Assembly: GCA_937937835.1 (NCBI GenBank)
Contig: CALDBJ010000057.1
Span: 1 to 24,389 of the forward strand
From: an uncultured Collinsella sp.
GTDB taxonomy: Bacteria > Actinomycetota > Coriobacteriia > Coriobacteriales > Coriobacteriaceae
Reading direction: 5' to 3'
Length of the DNA: 24,389 nucleotides
Shown here: positions 7,044 to 12,308 of the stretch, piece by piece
Position numbering within the stretch: the stretch's first letter is position 1
Layout: each line of letters begins with the position of its first letter
Translations under genes and position numbers: made by a program
The notes under the pieces: model-generated
Told to the model about the DNA's origin: nothing
Seen by the model: only the letters and a program-made list of their open reading frames with translations
Database searches by the model: none

Positions 7044-8423
7044 TTAGGTAGCGGAGGTATCGACGACGCCGGTCGCATTGGCAACCGCGACTATGACGAT
7101 CATGCATAGGAGCAGCACACCCAATGCCTTGAGCCAGAGTTTCGCGAGCTTCTTGCCGCGATAGCTGTCGAGCAGTGCGAATCGCCGACGAAGACGGCGC
7201 TTATCGAGCAGCGCAAAATGCATAAGCACCATAAGGCCATCGACAAAGAAAAAATACTCGATTATGAGAAGCCACGTCGGGTAGCTTTGGTTTGCTCCCG
7301 TGGGGTGAAAGACGGCAAAGTGACTTCCGGCAAAGAACACAAGCAGCGAGAAGAAGACGAGCGTATTCCAAATGCGCCCCAGAGACTCCGGAACGCGAGA
7401 GAGCAGACCGCATGCAGTGGAGGCGGCAGGCCTAGGAAGCCCTGTGGGGTTCTGGAGCCCTTGGGGCGTCAACACCGTCTCCGAGGCCGGAGTACGGACA
7501 AGCACAGGCGCAGGAGGCCGCACGGGGCGACTTAGATCGTATGCCGCGCGCGTCGCCCGTCCCAACGCTTCCGCGCTCGCAAAACGCTTGGCCGGGTCGA
7601 GCGCCATCGACATGCAGACGGCATCGGCAAGTGGAGTGGGAATGCCGCATGCCTCACATTGCTCGCGCATGTCGAGCCCTGGTTTAGGGTCGACTCCCGT
7701 CAAGCAAAAGAACAACAGGGCCCCAAGTGCGTAGACATCGCTGCGCACACTCGTCTGCCCAAACCCATACTGCTCGGGCGGCGCATAGGGTCGCGTGCCA
7801 AACTTGACGGTGTCAGCATCGGCGCCATCGCGCCATACGCGCGCGATCCCCAGGTCGATAATCACCAGCGATGAAAATGTCAGGCCGTCATCAGGCGTAT
7901 AGTTGGCACCTGTCACGATGATATTCGACGGCTTGAGGTCGCGATGGATCACCGGCGCCGACGTCTCCCCCACCATTGCAAAACCGGCATGGAGCTCGCC
8001 CACGGCATCGCATAGGGCAGGATACAATTCACGCGCATAATCGGGGGTGGCTCCCAGACGGTCCACCAGCGCCCCGAGTGTCTCCCCTTCGATGTATTCC
8101 ATAACCACGTTGAGCTCGTCGCCCACACGACGACAATCGACGATTCTGGGCAGGTGCTCAAAACGCCTGCCTGCCCGCTGAGCGGCAAACAGACGCTCGT
8201 ATGCCCCGCCGATTTGAGCCGAAGCATCGATGCGTTTACGAACAAAGGGACCGAGCGAACCACCGCCGGTTCCTTCAAAGTACACGAGCTCGGTTGTTTC
8301 AACGGACGAGCGCTTGAGTACACGCTCCACGCGATAGCTGTCGTCGCGATCGAGCGACGCCAGGTGCTCGGCAAGCGCTGCGGTCAGCTCGTCAACGGAA
8401 TATGTTGGGCTCTGAGTATCCAT
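7044..8423 (-). CDS. Membrane Ser/Thr protein kinase
   Basis: This 459-residue protein (from the ATG at 8423) has an N-terminal Hanks-type kinase domain and a membrane-embedded C-terminus. The catalytic loop HRDLKPSN is at 160-167, the Mg-binding motif is DLG instead of DFG (190-192), and the activation segment ends at APPEQ (214-218). The glycine loop is atypical (GTGGGSLG, 51-58) and K63 is the likely ATP lysine. A linker of about 55 residues precedes three hydrophobic segments (about 351-372, 384-406 and 432-452). There are no PASTA repeats, so it does not look like a PknB-type muropeptide sensor. The start is uncertain: in-frame alternatives are ATG 8435 and GTG 8453. It lies 98 nt downstream of an XRE-like regulator gene that is its probable partner. 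Confidence 0.88.
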   Translation of the reverse strand: MDTQSPTYSVDELTAALAEHLASLDRDDSYRVERVLKRSSVETTELVYFEGTGGGSLGPFVRKRIDASAQIGGAYERLFAAQRAGRRFEHLPRIVDCRRVGDELNVVMEYIEGETLGALVDRLGATPDYARELYPALCDAVGELHAGFAMVGETSAPVIHRDLKPSNIIVTGANYTPDDGLTFSSLVIIDLGIARVWRDGADADTVKFGTRPYAPPEQYGFGQTSVRSDVYALGALLFFCLTGVDPKPGLDMREQCEACGIPTPLADAVCMSMALDPAKRFASAEALGRATRAAYDLSRPVRPPAPVLVRTPASETVLTPQGLQNPTGLPRPAASTACGLLSRVPESLGRIWNTLVFFSLLVFFAGSHFAVFHPTGANQSYPTWLLIIEYFFFVDGLMVLMHFALLDKRRLRRRFALLDSYRGKKLAKLWLKALGVLLLCMIVIVAVANATGVVDTSAT

Positions 8424-8441
8424 AGGCTCCATCATAGCGCA

Positions 8442-8471
8442 GGGCGCAGACACCCCATGGCATCTGCGCCC
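8442..8471 (-). promoter_or_regulatory. Hairpin in the kinase leader
   Basis: GGGCGCAGA (8442-8450) and TCTGCGCCC (8463-8471) form a 9-bp stem with a 12-nt loop between the regulator and kinase genes. It has no U-tract. It could be an RNA processing or attenuation element that sets kinase expression below that of the regulator. If translation began at GTG 8453, the start codon would lie in the loop. Confidence 0.4.
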
Positions 8472-8521
8472 CGTTCGTTTGCATCGTTGTTCGGCAGCTA
8501 CGCCGGCTCAGATATCAGCCG

Positions 8522-8944
8522 CTAACTCACCGTCTCCTCGCCAAAGCGATACAGCTCCTCGTTGACCTTTTGGAGGCTGCACCCGCGATCGATGCAAAAA
8601 ATGATAATCGCATCGCGGCGGTCCTTGCAGTTAAGGACGCTTACCCCGGCAGCCGTCAGCGCACGGTTGGTTTCTTTGAGCGTCAGCGCCATCGCAAAGG
8701 CAATCTGCAGCACCTTATTGCGGCTCGGATGCCGCGCACCGGTAAAGATCTGATAGCCAAAGGTCTCATTGAGATCGGCCATACGGGCCACGCGCGAGCG
8801 CTCCAAGCCCTTTTCCTGCAGTAGCTGCTTCAGGTAGTTCGAAAGCGACGGGGCGGCAAAGTCGTGTTCTTTGATATAGCCATCGATGTTTGGCGCGTCG
8901 AGAAGCTCATTGAGCAACTCGTCAGTCAGCTTTTTATCGGGCAT
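8522..8944 (-). CDS. XRE-like helix-turn-helix protein paired with kinase
   Basis: This 140-residue protein has an N-terminal acidic helix (about 1-25), a helix-turn-helix core of the lambda-repressor/XRE type (about 30-90, including ERSRVARMADLNETFGYQIF and ARHPSRNKVLQIAFAM) and a C-terminal helical tail. I recall similar small XRE proteins encoded next to Ser/Thr kinases in other anaerobic Gram-positives; their function is poorly described. It is probably a DNA-binding regulator and may be a substrate of the kinase downstream, which is inference from context. GGGAGGTG lies 7 nt before the ATG. It follows the lipoprotein gene by 39 nt and precedes the kinase gene by 98 nt on the same strand. 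Confidence 0.75.
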   Translation of the reverse strand: MPDKKLTDELLNELLDAPNIDGYIKEHDFAAPSLSNYLKQLLQEKGLERSRVARMADLNETFGYQIFTGARHPSRNKVLQIAFAMALTLKETNRALTAAGVSVLNCKDRRDAIIIFCIDRGCSLQKVNEELYRFGEETVS

Positions 8945-8983
8945 ACGACTTCACCTCCCATACGGCGCAACGGTAGCGACATG

Positions 8984-9529
8984 CTAGGCCAACACCCAGC
9001 TTGCAGTGGTAGACTTATCAAACATGTTGGCAAAATACAGTGCCTTCTTGATATCGCCATCAAAGTAGATATTGCCCGCCACAGAGCCACCAGCGGCAAG
9101 GGTACCAGACTGCAGCTCATCGGAGCCCTCGCTGTAGTAACCCTGATTCTGCTGAGCGCCGTTGGCGTCCTCGCCCTTCCAGTCGTAGATGTTGTAATCT
9201 GCGCCCTCATCACCATTGTTGACGTACGTGACGTGAATGCCCGTCATGGTCGAACCGTCATAATTTGTGAGGCCGGGCTGGACGGAATCGACAACGACGG
9301 AAAGACCGGCAGCCGTGGTCACCGTCGCACCAACCGCCAGGTCAGTCGTAGACTGCTCTTCCTTCTTCGCCTCTTCCTTCTTGTCGCCATCGCCAGCGTC
9401 CTCGGTGACGGTCGCCTTATCGCTACCACAACCGGTAAGAAGACCGGCAGTCCCCAAGGCGACGGTGGCGAATGCGCCCAGTGCAGCGCGACGGTTCAGC
9501 AGCACTTCGTTTTCAAGCTTTTTCATCAT
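8984..9529 (-). CDS. Lipoprotein with DUF4352/DUF5067-like domain
   Basis: This 181-residue predicted lipoprotein has a lipobox LLTGC with C34 as the lipidation site, and a twin arginine at 13-14 (NRRAALGAF) before the hydrophobic segment, so export by the Tat route is possible. A short Lys/Glu/Asp-rich linker (about 38-60) leads to a beta-rich extracellular domain with YVNNGDEGADYNIYDW, of the kind found in DUF4352/DUF5067 immunoglobulin-like secreted proteins. The role is unknown; because the regulator and kinase genes follow on the same strand, a sensory or accessory role for the kinase is one hypothesis. ATG 9529 and ATG 9526 are adjacent; AGGAAGG lies just upstream but inside a perfect inverted repeat. 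Confidence 0.8.
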   Translation of the reverse strand: MMKKLENEVLLNRRAALGAFATVALGTAGLLTGCGSDKATVTEDAGDGDKKEEAKKEEQSTTDLAVGATVTTAAGLSVVVDSVQPGLTNYDGSTMTGIHVTYVNNGDEGADYNIYDWKGEDANGAQQNQGYYSEGSDELQSGTLAAGGSVAGNIYFDGDIKKALYFANMFDKSTTASWVLA

Positions 9530-9531
9530 GC

Positions 9532-9585
9532 ATCCTTCCTACGATCCGGCTACCGTGCCGGCACACAGCACATCGTAGGAAGGAT
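9532..9585 (-). promoter_or_regulatory. Perfect 14-bp inverted repeat over the lipoprotein ribosome binding site
   Basis: ATCCTTCCTACGAT (9532-9545) is matched exactly by its reverse complement at 9572-9585. Inside it, CCGGC (9546-9550) and GCCGG (9557-9561) add a 5-bp stem with a 6-nt loop. In the minus-strand mRNA the second arm contains the AGGAAGG ribosome binding site and ends 2 nt before the ATG, so the folded RNA would block translation. A TTTAAT hexamer (9584-9589) overlaps the distal arm; if it is the -10, the dyad would act instead as a DNA operator at the transcription start. Confidence 0.65.
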
Positions 9586-9599
9586 TAAACTTGAATTCA

Positions 9600-9614
9600 T
9601 TAGCTGAGAGCTAA
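9600..9614. repeat. Palindrome TTAGCT-gag-AGCTAA upstream of the lipoprotein gene
   Basis: A perfect 6-bp inverted repeat with a 3-nt spacer lies where the -35 of the lipoprotein promoter would be expected. It could be a regulator half-site pair. No other feature was seen between 9615 and 9690. Confidence 0.35.
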
Positions 9615-9690
9615 GGCTGCGGTAAACGGCCAATGCAGTTATCCAAACGCCGAGCAAACGCACTTTGCGCAACCGTCTGCTGGCAGTGCA

Positions 9691-10014
9691 TCAACCCACC
9701 GTGACGGATTCCCCGGTAAAGGTGCTCACAAGCAACAGGATAAAGAAGGCCAAATAGCTGATGCTCAGCAGGTAGGCGATGACCAAAAAGGCAATCCATC
9801 CTACATTGGTCTTACCGTCGGCGCGGCGCTGCTCACGACTGCGATAAAGCCAAATCGTCACGCCGATAGCAGTGATAAACAGTACGAGTGCCGCCGTAGC
9901 CAGCCCAGCAAGCACAAACATCACGCCAATGCCCACAGCGATGACCGGAAGCAGCAGCAAACCGCACCCGCATCCACCCGGACTATATACGGCAGACTGT
10001 CGGCGTCGCCTCAT
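9691..10014 (-). CDS. Small membrane protein of unknown function
   Basis: This 107-residue protein starts with a basic stretch (MRRRR), then SPGGCGCG and two or three hydrophobic segments: LLLLPVIAVGIGVMFVLAG together with AALVLFITAIGVTIWLY, and later a long segment around WIAFLVIAYLLSISYLAFF. The charged loop SREQRRADGKTN separates the two hydrophobic halves. I do not recognise a family. The ATG at 10014 has GGGGGTGG 7 nt upstream; a GTG at 10044 overlapping the antitoxin stop codon is in frame but lacks a ribosome binding site. It lies 29 nt after higA on the same strand and is probably cotranscribed with the toxin-antitoxin pair, although a functional link is not shown. Confidence 0.65.
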   Translation of the reverse strand: MRRRRQSAVYSPGGCGCGLLLLPVIAVGIGVMFVLAGLATAALVLFITAIGVTIWLYRSREQRRADGKTNVGWIAFLVIAYLLSISYLAFFILLLVSTFTGESVTVG

Positions 10015-10043
10015 CGCCGCGCCACCCCCATCATCTTTGAGCA

Positions 10044-10385
10044 CTACAGTGCGATAGCCTGCTGAACAGGAACGATCTTGTCGAGTTCCGGTTCGATCCG
10101 CCTTTTCTCGGCCTCAAGGTCAAACGCCACCTGAGCGCGCAGCCAATAACCATCCGTCAGGCCAAAATAACGGCAAAGACGGAGGTCGGTGTCGGCCGTC
10201 ACGCGACGTTTTCCCAAGACAATCTGCCCGATACGCTGAGCCGGAATCCCAGTCTCTTTCGCAAGGCGATATTGAGAAATGCCCATGGGAACAAGAAACT
10301 CCTCTTTGAGAAGCTCACCAGGAGTCACCGGCGACAGCAAATCGGCCGAAGTCTCATCACTTGTGATAATCGACGATTTCGACAT
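10044..10385 (-). CDS. higA: HigA-type antitoxin (XRE, addiction module)
   Basis: This 113-residue protein belongs to the HigA/VapI antitoxin family. It has LSPVTPGELLKEEFLVPMGIS near residue 20, followed by a helix-turn-helix (QYRLAKETGIPAQRIGQIVLGKRRVT) and RYFGLTDGYWLRAQ, the characteristic end of this family's DNA-binding domain. It should neutralise the toxin encoded just upstream and repress their shared promoter. The start at 10385 gives a 29-nt overlap with the toxin gene, and GGAG lies about 10 nt before it; an earlier in-frame start exists inside the toxin gene without support. The toxin-first order is normal for higBA. The C-terminal helix ends in VQQAIAL. Confidence 0.88.
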   Translation of the reverse strand: MSKSSIITSDETSADLLSPVTPGELLKEEFLVPMGISQYRLAKETGIPAQRIGQIVLGKRRVTADTDLRLCRYFGLTDGYWLRAQVAFDLEAEKRRIEPELDKIVPVQQAIAL

Positions 10386-10638
10386 TCCAAGCCATCTCCT
10401 GTCTCCACTCAAAACAGACCCGATAGCGCTCGTTAACACGGATGCTATATTGACCGGCACGATCGCCCTTCAAAGCTTCCAGGCGGTTGCCCGGTGGAAC
10501 GCGAAGATCATCAAGCGAAGCACAAACCTGCAGTTGGCGAATCTTCCTCAACGCAACACGCTCAAAGGGCACGAACCTCCTGACCCGCACACCCATGGCA
10601 AAGCGTTCGGTATCCTCATCTTTATACGATGCAATCAT
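10357..10638 (-). CDS. higB: HigB/RelE-type mRNA interferase toxin
   Basis: This 93-residue protein is a RelE-superfamily toxin of the HigB type, expected to cleave mRNA at the ribosome. Family features are FVPFERVALRKIRQL near residue 25, the central LRVPPGNRLEALKGDRAGQYSIRVNERYRVCFEW and the C-terminal VEIVDYHK. The basic and aromatic residues at these places (R71, Y72, Y91, H92) fit the usual active-site surface. The ATG at 10638 has GTAAGGCG upstream. The gene overlaps higA by 29 nt, which supports coupled expression. The surrounding upstream DNA is much richer in A and T than the neighbours, consistent with acquisition by transfer. Confidence 0.88.
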   Translation of the reverse strand: MIASYKDEDTERFAMGVRVRRFVPFERVALRKIRQLQVCASLDDLRVPPGNRLEALKGDRAGQYSIRVNERYRVCFEWRQEMAWNVEIVDYHK

Positions 10639-10649
10639 AGTATCGCCTT

Positions 10650-10726
10650 ACGTTAGTAACGTCAAACGTTTCTATAGACTTACATCTCTATTATATCGTA
10701 CGTTTGTTCGTGTTTTCTAGAACAAA
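10650..10726 (-). promoter_or_regulatory. higBA promoter and operator region
   Basis: A consensus -10 TATAAT lies on the minus strand at 10690-10695. Between it and the toxin ATG are the perfect palindromes ACGTTA-G-TAACGT (10650-10662) and AAACGTTT (10664-10671). Upstream, TTTGTTC (10703-10709) and GAACAAA (10720-10726) form an inverted repeat with a 10-nt spacer across the -35 zone, where no consensus -35 is visible. These fit autoregulation by the HigA dimer, although which repeat is bound cannot be told. Confidence 0.55.
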
Positions 10727-10740
10727 TAGTCCTTTGCGCC

Positions 10741-11928
10741 TTAGTCAAGCAAAAGCAATCGTTTGTAGACATCGAGGCCTTTGAGAAGGATTTCCTCGTC
10801 GAAGAGCATGCTATCGGTATGCAGAGCGCTTGTGGCATAGGCGGGACAGCCATCCGAATCACTCGGGTTGTCTTGGTCCTCTGGCATACCCGTGCCCAGC
10901 AGGAAAAACACGCCCGGCAGATGGCGTTGATAGAACGCGAAATCCTCGGCGATCAGCAGCGGTTCCTCCACAAGCTGCAGCCCGGGCAAGGCAGGCGTGA
11001 TGTTGGCAAACAGCTCGGGGTCGTTATCGACCGGTGGATAGCCCTCGGCAAAGTCGAGATCATACGTGCAGCCCGTTGCGGTGCACGCCTCGTCGAGCAC
11101 ACGGCGTACGCCCTCGCGCGCACGGTCGAACATGACGTCCGTAAACACACGCAAGCTACCAGCAACATGGGCCTCCCCCGCCACGGCGTTGCAGACGGTG
11201 CCAGCCTGCAGCAGACCAAACTTACCGATACAGGGCTCATCGGCACCCAGCTCGTCCATCAGTTCGCGCTCGGCAACCAAGAACTTGGCAGCCGCCAGCG
11301 CCGCATCGTGCGACTCCTCGACCGGAACGCCATAGGTCTTAGCGATATGGATACTCGTTCCGTGAATATGGATATGCGTCTCGCTCGAGCGCGCCAGCAA
11401 CGGACCGGAGCAGCTCGCCAACGTGCCGGCGGGCAGATCGGACCACACATGGAAGCCAAAAATGCGGTCGACCCCGTAGCATTCGAACACACCGCTCTCA
11501 CATACCGTCTTGGCACCACCGGTCGTTTCCTCGGCCGGCTGGAACACAAAGAGAACGTTGCGCCTAATGACGCCCGGCTGCTCGCGAATCGTACGGTCGA
11601 CATACGTCGCGGCGGCAAGTGCCATGGCCATGTGTCCGTCATGTCCGCAAGCGTGCATCTTGCCGGGATGGGTCGAGGTAAAGGCCGCTCCCGTCGCCTC
11701 CGCGATGGGCAGCGCATCCATATCGGCGCGAATCGCCGTAGCATGCGCGGCGCCCGTGCCGGCATCGAAGAAAGCGCAGACGCAGCTGGGGCACGGATGG
11801 GTCACCTCGCAAGCGAGCGGCGCCAAAACGCCCTCGATATAGGCGATAGTCTGCGGAAGATCGAAGTCGAGCTCCGGAATGCGATGGAGATCGCGGCGAT
11901 AGCGACGGAGTTCTTGGAGCTCGGTCAT
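10741..11928 (-). CDS. M20 family amidohydrolase, candidate N-acetyl-diaminopimelate deacetylase
   Basis: This 395-residue metal-dependent amidohydrolase belongs to the M20D group. Metal-site motifs are MHACGHDGHM (91-100, with C94 and H96), the glutamate pair in QPAEETTGG (133-134), FHVWSDLPAG in the middle and LLIAEDFAFY plus SALHTDS near the C-terminus. Members hydrolyse N-acyl amino acids or indole conjugates; in organisms with the acetylase lysine pathway a close relative removes acetate from N-acetyl-LL-DAP. Its position, divergent from the lysA-dapA-dapB-dapH operon, makes that role attractive but not proven. Start 11928 is chosen for AAAGGA 6 nt upstream; an in-frame ATG at 11943 lacks one. 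Alternative: a general N-acyl amino acid or peptide amidohydrolase. Confidence 0.82.
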   Translation of the reverse strand: MTELQELRRYRRDLHRIPELDFDLPQTIAYIEGVLAPLACEVTHPCPSCVCAFFDAGTGAAHATAIRADMDALPIAEATGAAFTSTHPGKMHACGHDGHMAMALAAATYVDRTIREQPGVIRRNVLFVFQPAEETTGGAKTVCESGVFECYGVDRIFGFHVWSDLPAGTLASCSGPLLARSSETHIHIHGTSIHIAKTYGVPVEESHDAALAAAKFLVAERELMDELGADEPCIGKFGLLQAGTVCNAVAGEAHVAGSLRVFTDVMFDRAREGVRRVLDEACTATGCTYDLDFAEGYPPVDNDPELFANITPALPGLQLVEEPLLIAEDFAFYQRHLPGVFFLLGTGMPEDQDNPSDSDGCPAYATSALHTDSMLFDEEILLKGLDVYKRLLLLD

Positions 11929-11944
11929 AAAGGTTCCTTTCATA

Positions 11945-11954
11945 GGTGCGCACC
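11945..11954. repeat. Palindrome GGTGCGCACC in the divergent gap
   Basis: A perfect 10-nt palindrome lies just upstream of the amidohydrolase ribosome binding site. It is followed by a direct repeat of TGCCGCA at 11971-11977 and 11982-11988 (11-bp period, about one helical turn). Both are candidate regulator sites; neither matches an operator I know. Confidence 0.3.
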
Positions 11955-12040
11955 AGTTGCCATCTTATTGTGCCGCAAGATTGCCGCACCCTTATTTCCA
12001 GCATATCCCTGCATTTTTTAAACGTTATATACGAATACTC

Positions 12041-12069
12041 TTGTTTGGTAAAGTGCAACGTGGTAGGGT
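12041..12069 (+). promoter_or_regulatory. Candidate promoter of the lysine operon
   Basis: TTGTTT (12041-12046) and TAGGGT (12064-12069) are spaced by 17 nt, a few bases before the lysine riboswitch. The match to consensus is moderate, but the position is right for a transcript that starts at the riboswitch. Confidence 0.5.
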
Positions 12070-12075
12070 CGTTAC

Positions 12076-12240
12076 CACTTGATAGAGGCGCGGGCACGAA
12101 GAGCCGCGGGCGAGTCGGCAGACTTTGACCCTGCGGGGAGGCGAAACCCGCCGAACTGGGTTTTTCGGGCACGAACAACCTGGTGGGCCTGCGGGAAACA
12201 CCCGCAGGACTGTCTGCAGCAATGCGGGAGCGCTATCCGG
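12076..12240 (+). promoter_or_regulatory. Lysine riboswitch (L box)
   Basis: The leader has the features of the lysine aptamer. P1 can form between GATAG (12081-12085) and CTATC (12233-12237). The conserved AGAGGCGC lies at 12084-12091, an AAGAG block near 12099, and GGCGAAACCCGCCGAA around 12140-12155. A perfect 8-bp hairpin, CCTGCGGG with CCCGCAGG, stands at 12188-12208. Lysine binding is expected to lower expression of the lysA-dapA-dapB-dapH operon that follows. No intrinsic terminator with a U-tract is seen between it and the start codon, so control at translation initiation is more likely than at termination. Confidence 0.85.
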
Positions 12241-12252
12241 ACATGGGGTCCA

Positions 12253-12298
12253 CGCTATGCGGATTCGATGCGCAGATGGCGCCGTCTGGATAGCGAGG
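12253..12298 (+). promoter_or_regulatory. Expression platform covering the lysA ribosome binding site
   Basis: CGCTAT (12253-12258) can pair with ATAGCG (12290-12295), which overlaps the GCGAGG ribosome binding site (12293-12298) placed 10 nt before the ATG at 12309. The same site also resembles the 5' strand of riboswitch P1, so GCTATCC at 12232-12238 could pair with GGATAGC at 12289-12295 when P1 is open. The exact switching logic cannot be settled by eye. Confidence 0.45.
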
Positions 12299-12308
12299 TT
12301 TACGGGAC

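Noticed and set aside
5800..7107. Long minus-strand open frame opposite the cell-wall hydrolase
   Set aside because: The plus strand has a signal peptide, coiled coil and catalytic domain; the reverse frame has none.
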